From assembly GCF_019104765.1 (NCBI RefSeq), contig NZ_JAHRXJ010000002.1, positions 9,069 to 73,068 of the forward strand: a stretch of 64,000 nucleotides of DNA, given 5' to 3'. This document shows positions 19,083-27,775 of the stretch, one piece after another. Positions within the stretch are counted from its first letter, which is position 1. Every line of letters starts with the position of its first letter. The stretch is from Synechococcus sp. HK05. GTDB taxonomy: Bacteria > Cyanobacteriota > Cyanobacteriia > PCC-6307 > Cyanobiaceae. The position numbers and the translations under genes are program-made. The notes under the pieces are model-generated. The model was not told where the DNA came from and searched no databases. It worked only from the letters and a program-made list of their open reading frames with translations.

Positions 19083-19988
19083 ATGAAAATTCCATCGTTC
19101 ACGGCTTCGCCCGCATCCTCGGCCGACAGCAGTGGATTCGTTTTGGCATTCGCGATCGCTTCGCTCGCCTGGTCGAAAACCCGGACACAACTCCAGGAGC
19201 GCCCTTCAGCCAGCCCTATTCGGTGGCACCTAATAAATGGGCCACGCAGCTAATTTCATTGACTGGAGTTACCGCTATTTCGGAGCCTACAGTCCCGGAG
19301 AGTTGCGGCTCTTTGCTGAATGCTTCTCCCCCCTTCGCGGCAACATGCCTTGGTCGACTGTGCTGGATGTAGGGTCCAACGTGGGGCATCACTCCCTTTT
19401 TATGCGCTGTTTGGCGCCAATGGCCTGGCGTTTGAGCCCAACCCCCAGGCGGCTTAAATGGCCTAAGCAAAGCTTCTTTCCAATGGCTGTGAGGGTTGGC
19501 TAACGCTCTCTTTGGCGCTGTCCGGTCACGTGGGCATGATGCCATTGCATCTGCCGGGTGTTTGCAATCTTGGCACCGCCTAACTGGAGAATCGCCTTGG
19601 CGACTAGGCCATCCAGGTGCAGGTACTGCCAGGTGATCACTGCGAGGCCATCCAGCAGCTTGCTCGCATCGATTACATCAGGGTTGATGTGGAAGGCCAT
19701 GAGCTAGCCGTTCTGCATGGGCTCCGTCAAACACTTCAAGTACAGCGGCCGTTGGTGTTCTTCGAGTGGAACGCCCTCGCGGCTTTCGAGCAGGTGATCA
19801 ATGCCGTCCCCAAGGATTACAGCTTCTGGCTGTTCAGTGCCGAGCAACCATGGGCATGGATCTGCAATCGGCCGGCCTACAGCCTCACGCGACTGCCAGC
19901 AGCAGGCCCTTCCGGTGTGGCCAACGTGCTGGCTGGGCCGCAGGCGCAGCTTCCCAAGCGCCTGAGGCGGTGCCAGGCCGGGCGATGA
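19083..19988 (+). pseudogene. FkbM-family methyltransferase, broken by several frameshifts
   Basis: Homology runs through three frames. First frame about 19100-19220: FARILGRQQWIRFGIRDRF. Second frame from about 19237: NFIDWSYRYFGAYSPGELR and VLDVGSNVGHHSLFM (SAM motif I). Then the piece LAFEPNP near 19430 lies in another frame and is followed by a stop. The last part, from 19617, reads YIRVDVEGHELAVLHGL and LVFFEWN, the FkbM C-terminal motif. At least three shifts separate these blocks, so no working enzyme can be made. Confidence 0.85.
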
Positions 19989-19989
19989 C

Positions 19990-20079
19990 TACCGCCGCCG
20001 CATCCTGGTGTTGGGCAACTACCCGACTGATCACCTCCAGAGCATGGAGCGCTACGCCCGGCTGCTGGTGCGCCTCTAA
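19990..20079 (+). pseudogene. Truncated 5' fragment of a GT4 gene
   Basis: The 81 bases at 19998-20078 match 21443-21523, the start of the intact GT4 gene downstream, with about 8 mismatches (90 percent) and no gap. The frame reads RILVLGNYPTDHLQSMERYA and ends in TAA directly after the matched part. This is the leftover of a second copy whose remainder is gone. Confidence 0.88.
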
Positions 20080-20485
20080 TCTCCCTTGGCCAGGTCTGGC
20101 TGGCAAAGCTTTCTCGTCAAGCCCATTAGGTATTCCTAGTTGATATTACTCTTGCTTCAGCCCATTTAACGTACCTACTGCGTGAGCAGCATGCACTACG
20201 CTGCCCTAGAGACTGGTTCTTCTAAATTATACGCACCGCCCTGTCTTGGGTAACGACTCGCAATGCGAAAACTAATGTTGACCACTGGATATCATCCATG
20301 ACATCCAAGCCAGGCGTTCCTTAGGTCTGATTCCCATGCACTCTTCTCTTTTGAAGGGTCTGGTGAGTGCACAGCCCGCGATTGTTCTTGCGAGCATCAC
20401 TCCGGTCTCATTCTGTTAATGAATCCAAGGGCGCCTAGAGTGAAAAAGTACCTCATTTTAATTCTACCGACTTGGCTTTTGTCAG
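20080..20485. other. Intergenic stretch after the truncated GT4 copy
   Basis: No gene found. GC falls from here into the sulfotransferase gene. No transposase, inverted repeat or recombination site is recognisable. Confidence 0.5.
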
Positions 20486-21250
20486 ATGATCTACTCGCCT
20501 CGATACCATTTTCTCTTCTGCCATGTGCCCAAGACCGGAGGCAGTTCAATGCGCAGAGCACTTCTTCCTTTCAGGTCATGGCGCGAAACCTCGCTAGCCT
20601 CTCGAGCCCTTAGGAAGCTGCCAGTGCTTGGTCAAACGGCATTACTTTATGACTATGCGAATCGTCCACACACCACTTGCTCCAAAGCACTGAAATCGCT
20701 TGGGCGAGAAAGCTTCGCCAAACTCAAGCGATTTGCCATTTGCCGAGATCCGCTGGACTGGTTATTCTCTTGCTACAAGTTTTTTCTGCTTGGAGGCTCA
20801 TCGATTAAGGGCAGTCTGAGACCATCTCCCTCTAGCTTTGAAGTTTATATTGATCAAATGTTGGAGCTAGGAGACGACAAGCCATCCCAAGCCATGATGG
20901 TATGTGACTATCAAGGGCGTCTTTTGGTTGACCGTATTGGCCTCTATCACCGATTAGACGATTTCTATGAGGATCTTAAAGGTTACCTAAAGGTAAGATT
21001 GCCACCCTTACAGCACCTAAACCACAATCCCTTTATGAGCAGGGCTTCAGTGCCGCATATCTCCACTGAGCTGTTGGCAAAGATTCAGGCTGGTTGGTGT
21101 GCTGATTGGGAGATTTGGGAGCTTGCTCAATCTGTCTCTGGAAAGTCCGTCGCCGGCTGTCAGATCAGAGGATCTTTTAGGTCAAGCTTAGGCATAGAGT
21201 CCTACGATCCGTGGGGGGCGTTTTCTTGGACCAGTGGGAACGCTGTGTAA
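20486..21250 (+). CDS. Sulfotransferase family protein
   Basis: A 254-residue protein with the two PAPS-binding motifs of the membrane-type sulfotransferases: HVPKTGGSSMRRAL (5'-phosphosulfate loop, about 13-26) and FAICRDPLDWLFSCYKF (3'-phosphate site, about 84-100). It would transfer sulfate to a sugar of the surface polymer. No signal or membrane helix is clear. Lower GC than most neighbours, and it lies between the truncated and the intact copy of the same GT4 start, so it was probably brought in by recombination. Confidence 0.85.
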   Translation: MIYSPRYHFLFCHVPKTGGSSMRRALLPFRSWRETSLASRALRKLPVLGQTALLYDYANRPHTTCSKALKSLGRESFAKLKRFAICRDPLDWLFSCYKFFLLGGSSIKGSLRPSPSSFEVYIDQMLELGDDKPSQAMMVCDYQGRLLVDRIGLYHRLDDFYEDLKGYLKVRLPPLQHLNHNPFMSRASVPHISTELLAKIQAGWCADWEIWELAQSVSGKSVAGCQIRGSFRSSLGIESYDPWGAFSWTSGNAV

Positions 21251-21279
21251 ACACGCGTTCACGGCAGACAGGCCTGGAT

Positions 21280-21292
21280 CCCCCCCCCCCCC
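21280..21292 (+). repeat. Homopolymer of 13 C
   Basis: A run of 13 C lies between the sulfotransferase stop and the GT4 gene, 116 bases before the preferred GTG start. The GT4 frame is closed by a stop at 21351, so the run is not in its coding part. Slippage could change promoter spacing or leader structure; a sequencing artefact is possible. Confidence 0.9.
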
Positions 21293-21407
21293 GATTTGTT
21301 GTAGCTCGAAGCGGGAGCTTCACAAGGCTCCGCAATAGTCATTATTATCCTGAGTTACTTCATTGCACAGCTTGCAGGATTTAGGCTCGGAATCACGTTT
21401 ACATTCT

Positions 21408-22544
21408 GTGCCAACTAATCAAAACCAGATCACCACCATCCACCGCATCCTGGTGGTAGGCAACTACCCGCCTGATCATCTGCAAAGCATGGAGCGCTAC
21501 GCCAAGCTGCTGGTGCGCCTCTACGCCTCCCATGGGGATGTCCGGCTGGTGCGGCCGCCGGTGCTGGTGGGGGGCCTGTCCGGTCTTCCGCCGCTGGCGC
21601 GCAAGTATCTCGCTTACATCGACAAACTGCTGATCTTTCCCCTCTGGCTCTACTTCACTGCCCGCCGCTTTCAGTTGGTGCATATTGCTGATCATAGCAA
21701 TGGTTTTTACGCCTTTTGCTCTCCGCCCCGGCGCTGCATCGTCACCTGCCACGATCTGCTTGCCGTGCGCGCTGCCATGGGCGATGCTGCTGCTGCCTGT
21801 GATACTTCGCCGATCGGCATCTGGCTGCAGCGCTTGATCATGGCCGGGCTGCGGCGCAGCGGACGCCTGTTGTTCGTGTCGCAGGCCACCCTGGCGGATT
21901 ACCAGCGGCTCGGTGGCGGCCCCCCAGGCCAGCGCAATGCGGTAATTCCCAACTCCATCAATGCTCCCTTCACGGCCGATCCCGAGGAGTTGCCGCTCAG
22001 CCACGCCGAACGATCCCAGCTGCCCGCAGAGCCCTACCTGCTGATGGTGGGATCGGCGCTGCCCCGCAAAAACCGTGCCCTGGCCCTGCAAGTGTTGCAG
22101 CAACTCGGTACTGCTGTTCCCTACCGGCTGGTCTTCGCTGGTGCCCCGCTCAGTCCAGCAGAGGAGGCATTTCGCCGCAGCCATCCCCTTGGCTATCGCC
22201 TGCTCTCGCTGGTGCGCCCCAGCCATGCCCTGCTTAATCAGCTCTACTGCCGAGCTCATGCCCTCTTGTTCCCTTCCATTTCCGAGGGGTTCGGCTGGCC
22301 GGTGGTGGAGGCTCAGGTGTGTGGGTGCCCGGTGATTGCCAGCACCACCACCTCGATCCCCGAAGTGGCCGGCACGGGCGCTTTCTATGCCGACCCCCAC
22401 GACGCCACTGCCTTCAGCCGCCATGTGCTTGCCCTTGAGGACCCCTACTCCCGCGCTTCCTTGATCCGCGAGGGCTTTCGCAACGCCAGGCGCTTTGCCC
22501 CCGAGTTGATCGAACAGGCTTACCTGAGCTTCGCCTTTTCATGA
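21408..22544 (+). CDS. Glycosyltransferase family 4
   Basis: A 378-residue GT-B enzyme. RILVVGNYPPDHLQSMERYA opens the N-terminal domain, LLMVGSALPRKNRALAL (about 211) opens the second, and PSISEGFGWPVVEAQVCGCPV (about 288-308) is the donor site with E-x7-E. Starts at GTG 21408 or TTG 21363 are possible; neither has a clear ribosome site. ATGA overlap with the acyltransferase gene. Its first 81 bases are duplicated at 19998. Confidence 0.9.
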   Translation: MPTNQNQITTIHRILVVGNYPPDHLQSMERYAKLLVRLYASHGDVRLVRPPVLVGGLSGLPPLARKYLAYIDKLLIFPLWLYFTARRFQLVHIADHSNGFYAFCSPPRRCIVTCHDLLAVRAAMGDAAAACDTSPIGIWLQRLIMAGLRRSGRLLFVSQATLADYQRLGGGPPGQRNAVIPNSINAPFTADPEELPLSHAERSQLPAEPYLLMVGSALPRKNRALALQVLQQLGTAVPYRLVFAGAPLSPAEEAFRRSHPLGYRLLSLVRPSHALLNQLYCRAHALLFPSISEGFGWPVVEAQVCGCPVIASTTTSIPEVAGTGAFYADPHDATAFSRHVLALEDPYSRASLIREGFRNARRFAPELIEQAYLSFAFS

Positions 22545-23230
22545 CCAACGCAGTTCGTGGCTTACAGCTGGTTGGCAAGGCCTTGATCGTGCCGCTGCCC
22601 TGGCCCCTGAAGCGACTGCTTCTCCAGCGCTTGTTTGGTTACCAGCTTCATCGAACGGCACGGATCGGCCTGGCCTGGATCTACCCATGCATGCTGCGCA
22701 TGGCTGCAGGATCGCGGATTGCAGCCCTCACGGTGGCAGTGAACCTGGATGCGCTCGAGCTCGGCGAGCAGGCCTCGATCGGCCGCAGCAATTGGATCAC
22801 CGGATTCCCCACCGGCACCGCCTCCCCCCACTTTGCCCACCAGCCCGACCGCCGCGCCGAGCTATCTCTTGGTGACCATGCCGCCATCACAAAGAACCAC
22901 CACGTTGATTGCACCAACAGGATCCTGATCGGTCCTCACACCACCATCGCTGGCTATCACTCTCAGTTGCTTAGCCATGCGATCGACCTGCATTACAACC
23001 GCCAGCACAGTGAGCCGATAACCATCGGTGCCTACTGCTTCGTGGGTAGCAGCTGCGTGATCCTCGGCGGCAGCGTGCTGCCCGATCACTGCGTGCTTGG
23101 AGCCCTTTCTCTACTCAACAAGCCGCACACAGAGGCGTGGGGCCTCTACGCAGGTCAGCCAGCCCGGCGCCTGAAGAACATCGATCCCAGGGCTGCCTAC
23201 TTCAGCCGCAGCACCGGCCTTGTGGTCTGA
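22541..23230 (+). CDS. Hexapeptide-repeat acyltransferase
   Basis: A 229-residue left-handed beta-helix protein. Hexapeptide turns are seen from about residue 55 on (LELGEQASIG, LSLGDHAAIT, ILIGPHTTIAG, ITIGAYCFVGSSCVILGGSVLPDHCVLGA), with the usual trimer-type His candidates in NHHVDC. Such enzymes O- or N-acylate sugars, mostly with acetyl-CoA. It overlaps the preceding GT4 by ATGA, so it probably modifies the sugar that enzyme adds. Confidence 0.85.
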   Translation: MTNAVRGLQLVGKALIVPLPWPLKRLLLQRLFGYQLHRTARIGLAWIYPCMLRMAAGSRIAALTVAVNLDALELGEQASIGRSNWITGFPTGTASPHFAHQPDRRAELSLGDHAAITKNHHVDCTNRILIGPHTTIAGYHSQLLSHAIDLHYNRQHSEPITIGAYCFVGSSCVILGGSVLPDHCVLGALSLLNKPHTEAWGLYAGQPARRLKNIDPRAAYFSRSTGLVV

Positions 23231-23234
23231 TTTC

Positions 23235-24470
23235 ATGCTCCTGCTTGCACATCCCACTGGCAACGTCAATACTCGGGCTGCCGCGCGGGCTCTTTTGGAT
23301 GCCGGCTGGCTGCAAGAGTTCCACACTTGTGTGAGCTGGAACCCCAGCAACCCCCTTGCTCGCCTGCTTCCTACCCCCCTTTCTGCCCAGCTCAACCGGC
23401 GTTCTTTTGCCGATCTGCCCCGCCACCTGCAGCACAGCCATCCTTGGCGCGAACTCCTGCGACTGGGGGGTGTGTCTCGGTTTTTGCCAAAGTTGGCGCG
23501 CCATGAGCAAGGGCCCCTCTCTATTGATGCCATCTATAGAAGCTTCGATCACCATGTTGCCGCGCGCCTTCCTCAATTGCAGCGCCTCCGTAGTGTGTAT
23601 GCCTATGAAGACAGTGCTTTATGCACTTTTCAGGCTGCTGAGCGCCTGGGCCTGCGCCGGATTTACGACTTGCCGATCGGCTACTGGCGTTCTGCCCAGC
23701 AGATTTTTCAAGAGGAGCGTGAGCTCAAGCCCGAATGGGCTTGCACCCTCACCGGCCTGAACGACAGCCGCGCCAAGCTGGAGCGAAAGGATCTCGAACT
23801 TCAGCTGGCCGATTTGGTGGTTGTGCCTAGCGAGTTCGTTCTTTCTACCCTTGTAGAGCACGGTGCTACGGCCGCACCAATTGCCGTTGTTCCGTTTGGA
23901 TCACCGCAGCCACTGGCTGAGCCCCCCCCGCCCCTCAGCGCTGGCCCGTTGCGGGTGCTCTATGTGGGGTCCCTTGGCCAGCGCAAGGGCCTCTCCTACG
24001 CCCTCGATGCCGTGAATTCCCTTGGCAGCCAGGTTAGTCTCACTCTGGTCGGGAAGGTCACGGCGTCGCATTGTCGCCCCCTGGTGGTAGCTCTGGAACA
24101 TCACCACTGGATTGAAACCCTGCCCCATTCCCAGATCCTCGAGCAGATGCGTCAGCACGATGTATTGCTGTTGCCTTCGCTGTTTGAGGGCTATGCCCTT
24201 GTGATTACTGAGGCGCTCTCCCAGGGGCTGCCCGTGATCACGACGCCCAACTCCGGTGGTATGAGTTCCGTGCGTGACGGCGTGGAAGGGTTCATCGTGC
24301 CAATTCGCGACAGTCTGGCCATCGCTGAGCGCCTCCAGCTGCTGATTGATGACCGAGATCATCTTGCTGCGATGCGATTGGCCTGCTTGAAACGGGCTGC
24401 TGATTTGAGCTGGAGTTGCTACCACGCAAAGCTCATCGATTCACTAACCCAAATACTTGATCCCACTTGA
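23235..24470 (+). CDS. Glycosyltransferase family 4
   Basis: A 411-residue GT-B enzyme. The N-terminal half has AHPTGNVNTRAAARALLDAGW; the second domain begins at RVLYVGSLGQRKGLSYALDAV (about 240) and the donor block is PSLFEGYALVITEALSQGLPV (about 313-333). A run of eight C inside it (23922-23929) is in frame. It follows the acyltransferase by 4 bases and precedes the polymerase gene by 7. Confidence 0.9.
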   Translation: MLLLAHPTGNVNTRAAARALLDAGWLQEFHTCVSWNPSNPLARLLPTPLSAQLNRRSFADLPRHLQHSHPWRELLRLGGVSRFLPKLARHEQGPLSIDAIYRSFDHHVAARLPQLQRLRSVYAYEDSALCTFQAAERLGLRRIYDLPIGYWRSAQQIFQEERELKPEWACTLTGLNDSRAKLERKDLELQLADLVVVPSEFVLSTLVEHGATAAPIAVVPFGSPQPLAEPPPPLSAGPLRVLYVGSLGQRKGLSYALDAVNSLGSQVSLTLVGKVTASHCRPLVVALEHHHWIETLPHSQILEQMRQHDVLLLPSLFEGYALVITEALSQGLPVITTPNSGGMSSVRDGVEGFIVPIRDSLAIAERLQLLIDDRDHLAAMRLACLKRAADLSWSCYHAKLIDSLTQILDPT

Positions 24471-24477
24471 TCTGGTT

Positions 24478-25833
24478 ATGCCTCTACATCTAATAAAAAG
24501 GCTCCGGATGCTGCTTTGGCTTTACTTCTGGATCGTTCTTTTTGAAGGAGTTCTACGCAAGTGGTTTTTTCCCGGCCTCTCAACACCACTTCTCGTTGCG
24601 CGTGATCCTCTGGCCCTATTGGCGTTGTGGTGGGGTTGGCCACTTCTACAAGGTCCACGCTGGTCTCTGTGGGTTAATTCTCTTTTTGTGATTGGATCAT
24701 CGGCCTTCGTGTTTGCGTTATTATTCGGACACGGGGATCTGTTTGTGGCGTTTTTTGGTGCGCGGATTCTTGTTCTGCAGTTTCCTCTCATCTTCCTTTT
24801 TGCATCTGTTTTTAACAGAACGGACGTTATCGCATTCGCATGGTTCTTGGCATTGGCGGCAATCCCGATGACAATTCTAATTTCCATTCAGTCTGGGTTG
24901 CCTCCAACGCATTTTCTCAATCAGGGTCCAGGTGGTGACGGTACCTCTGCTTTTCTCTCTGGGGCTCTTGATCGCTTTCGCCCATCCGGTGCTTTTACTT
25001 TTGTCGCCCAATTGGCTGCCTTTTATCCGATTGCGGCTGCTTCTTTCTTTTCTTTGACTTATGGTACCAAGCGGCAACGCTTCTCGATTCCACTGCTCTT
25101 TTTGATCAGCGTTTCTCTACTGGTAGCTGCACCTGTTTCTATTAGTCGTTTGCTTGTTTTTGGTTATGCTCAAGTCGTGCTGGCTGTGCTGATCGCGCTG
25201 ATTGCATCTCGATCTTCTCCCGTCACGTTTCTTTATGGTTTTGCTGCGCTATTTCTGGGTTTTGTAGTGGCTACGTCTGTGCCTGCTTTTCGTGAAACAC
25301 AAGATGCTTTTGCTGCTCGCTGGGATATGGCCATTGCTGCTGACGGTCGTGTTAATGGTGTAGAACAGGGTGTATCCGGAACGTTGCAGAATCGTGTATT
25401 GTCTCAATTTATTGAGCCATTTTCTGATTCATATCCATTAATTGGTGCTGGAATTGGGGCTGGAACCAATGTTGGCGCAGTTCGTCTGACTGGTGATTTC
25501 CAGTTTTTGCTATCAGAAAATGCCTGGGGGGCTTCTGTCGCGGAAATGGGGCTAGTTCTTGGAGTTGCTTTTATTCTATGGAGGTTTATATTTTCACTCT
25601 ATCTTGCGTGGCTGGCGCTAATTTCTGCATATTGTCAGAATACTGTCCCTCTAATCATGACAGGCTCATGTCTTTTGCCGCTTATGATTGGTCAGACATT
25701 TCAGCCGACCTCTCTCGGGTTAATCGTTGTCTCTTGTGGCCTTGCTCTTGCAGCGACAAATAATTCAGAAATGATGAGTATTTTGTTGTCTGGCTCATCG
25801 CCCCCTTCGCTACCTGCACTGCGCCAGCAATGA
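24478..25833 (+). CDS. Wzy-like O-antigen/EPS polymerase
   Basis: A very hydrophobic protein of 451 residues with about ten to twelve membrane helices and one large periplasmic loop (about 285-355) that reads DGRVNGVEQGVSGTLQNRVL and then LIGAGIGAGTN. This plan is typical of Wzy polymerases, which join repeat units on the outer face of the inner membrane; sequence conservation is always low in this family, so the call is based on topology and context. Start ATG 24478; a TTG at 24457 is possible. AT-richer than its upstream neighbours. ATGA overlap with the next gene. Confidence 0.75.
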   Translation: MPLHLIKRLRMLLWLYFWIVLFEGVLRKWFFPGLSTPLLVARDPLALLALWWGWPLLQGPRWSLWVNSLFVIGSSAFVFALLFGHGDLFVAFFGARILVLQFPLIFLFASVFNRTDVIAFAWFLALAAIPMTILISIQSGLPPTHFLNQGPGGDGTSAFLSGALDRFRPSGAFTFVAQLAAFYPIAAASFFSLTYGTKRQRFSIPLLFLISVSLLVAAPVSISRLLVFGYAQVVLAVLIALIASRSSPVTFLYGFAALFLGFVVATSVPAFRETQDAFAARWDMAIAADGRVNGVEQGVSGTLQNRVLSQFIEPFSDSYPLIGAGIGAGTNVGAVRLTGDFQFLLSENAWGASVAEMGLVLGVAFILWRFIFSLYLAWLALISAYCQNTVPLIMTGSCLLPLMIGQTFQPTSLGLIVVSCGLALAATNNSEMMSILLSGSSPPSLPALRQQ

Positions 25834-26588
25834 ATCGCCGTGAAATTGAGCAGGAGCTCGCGTCGTCTGTCTTGCGGGCATATACTCGTTCTATTTTTGG
25901 CAAGGTTGCAAAAGCAGAGCTAGATCTCCCAGCCTTTTCTGCGGTTGTTAAGCTTGAGTTTTTGTCCTCATCGGATCTGTGGAGATCTGACGGTTCTTTT
26001 AATTGGATGCGATTAGATGTATCGCATATCTCTTCGCTTTCATTCGCGCTTTCGCTGACCCCGGCGCGAATTGTTTCAAGCATTCAGCAATGTGCATTGC
26101 TAGAGCGATCTGCCGAGCTTTCTCCCAAGCTAGTGCTCGACGAGATGAATTATCTGCTTGGCCGTTCTCAGCAGAATCCCAAGGATTTAACTCAGGGGAT
26201 ACTCAGGCTCTATGTTCCAAATCGTTTGACGCGTCAGTCTCTCGAGTGTTTTCTTGCCTCCAAAGGTGGCACTCCAGATGCGAGCTTTCACCGCGATCAT
26301 CTACTCATTCCCTTTGGCGACCTTCTCAGGGTTCTGTCGGCTCACGACGAAGATGCATCCGACGGCAATCGTCCTCAGGCTCCTGTCCCCTTCATTACAC
26401 GTTTGATCAATGATGTGAAAGATGGTGCCGATACTGATCAAGTGAAGCAGTTGATCATCCTTGCGTCAGAACCGAATGCCGACGAGCGTTTCGGCTCCAT
26501 TGCTCGCCTTCTCCTTTCATGGATTGCCGCCGGCTCTATTAAGTGGAGTCTGCCGCAGCTTCTCGACCATCTCAAGAGTTGTTGGTAG
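25830..26588 (+). CDS. Hypothetical protein, 252 residues, coupled to the polymerase
   Basis: A soluble protein without signal, membrane segment or motif that I recognise. It starts inside the stop of the Wzy-like gene (ATGA) and its TAG overlaps the GTG start of the next glycosyltransferase by one base, so it belongs to the operon. It is Ser/Leu-rich and helical in appearance, with HRDHLLIPFGDLLRVL near the middle. Shared low GC suggests that it came with the polymerase gene. Confidence 0.7.
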   Translation: MNRREIEQELASSVLRAYTRSIFGKVAKAELDLPAFSAVVKLEFLSSSDLWRSDGSFNWMRLDVSHISSLSFALSLTPARIVSSIQQCALLERSAELSPKLVLDEMNYLLGRSQQNPKDLTQGILRLYVPNRLTRQSLECFLASKGGTPDASFHRDHLLIPFGDLLRVLSAHDEDASDGNRPQAPVPFITRLINDVKDGADTDQVKQLIILASEPNADERFGSIARLLLSWIAAGSIKWSLPQLLDHLKSCW

Positions 26589-27775
26589 TGCTTGCTGCGT
26601 CTAATTTCAAGCTCCTCCGATTAATCCCCTCCCTCAACCCTGAAGGCGGTGGTCCAGCTGAAGGTGTCCGCCAGATCACGCCGCATCTCGATGCTCTGGG
26701 TGTCTCCACCACTGTGGCCAGCCTGGACCCCCCTGATGCCACCTGGCTGCAGGATCAGTTGTTTCAGGCCATCGGCCTCGGCCCGGGCGCTGGTGGCTAC
26801 GGCTACAGGCGTGATCTGCCCGCCCGTATGCTCGACCTGGCGCAGAGTCACGATGCGGTGATCATTCACGGCCTCTGGCAGTATCACGCCTTGGCCGCTT
26901 GGCGCGCTCTGCGGGGCACCGGCATTCCCTATTTCGTGTATCCCCACGGGATGCTCGATCCCTGGTTCAAGCGAACCTATCCGCTCAAACACCTGAAGAA
27001 ATGGGCCTATTGGCCTTGGGCGGACTACCGGGTGCTGCGTGATGCCAATACTGTGTTGTTCACGACCGAGCAAGAGCGGTTGCTGGCAAGGCAGTCGTTC
27101 TGGCTGTATCGGGCGAATGAAGTTGTCGTGGGCTACGGCACCTCGGCGCCTCCAGCGGATGCGGAGCGGCAGCGTGCCGCCTTTCTGGAGCGCTTTCCCC
27201 ATTTGCGCGGCCAGCGCATCCTCCTTTTTCTCAGCCGGATCCATCCCAAAAAGGGGGTCGACCTACTCATCGAGGCTTTTGCAGCCGTGGCCTCCAGAGA
27301 CCATGCTTTGCAGCTGGTGATCGCCGGACCGGATCAGGTGGGTCTGCAGGCTGGCCTGCAACAACGCGCCGCAGCGCTGGGCATCGCCGACCGAATCACC
27401 TGGCCCGGCATGCTCAGCGGTGAGCTCAAGTGGGGTGCCTTCCGCTGCTCCGAACTGTTCTGCTTACCGTCGCACCAGGAGAACTTCGGCATCGTGGTGG
27501 CAGAAGCGCTGGCTTGTGGCTTGCCGGTGTCGATTGCCGAGCCGGTGAATATTGCTACTGATGTGGCCGCAGCTGATGCCGGGATCGTTCATGCCGACAC
27601 CGCCGCTGGCACTACCTCAGCCCTGCACCAGTGGCTGGCGATGGCACCGGCTGCCCAAGCTGAGATGGGCGAGCGCGGCCGGCAGTTGTTTGCAGATCGA
27701 TACGACTTTGCTTCTGTGGCAAGGGCTCTGTTGCCCTTGCTCGACCAATCATTCATCTCCCATTCCAGTTCATGA
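26588..27775 (+). CDS. Glycosyltransferase family 4
   Basis: A 395-residue GT-B enzyme: LNPEGGGPAEGVRQITPHL in the first domain, HGLWQYHALAAW and YPHGMLDPWFKR (a subgroup mark of capsule GT4s), FLSRIHPKKGVDLLIEAF (about 214) and PSHQENFGIVVAEALACGLPV (about 293). GTG at 26588 is preferred; a TTG at 26579 is possible. The code is again GC-rich, unlike the two genes before it. ATGA overlap with the methyltransferase gene. Confidence 0.9.
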   Translation: MLAASNFKLLRLIPSLNPEGGGPAEGVRQITPHLDALGVSTTVASLDPPDATWLQDQLFQAIGLGPGAGGYGYRRDLPARMLDLAQSHDAVIIHGLWQYHALAAWRALRGTGIPYFVYPHGMLDPWFKRTYPLKHLKKWAYWPWADYRVLRDANTVLFTTEQERLLARQSFWLYRANEVVVGYGTSAPPADAERQRAAFLERFPHLRGQRILLFLSRIHPKKGVDLLIEAFAAVASRDHALQLVIAGPDQVGLQAGLQQRAAALGIADRITWPGMLSGELKWGAFRCSELFCLPSHQENFGIVVAEALACGLPVSIAEPVNIATDVAAADAGIVHADTAAGTTSALHQWLAMAPAAQAEMGERGRQLFADRYDFASVARALLPLLDQSFISHSSS

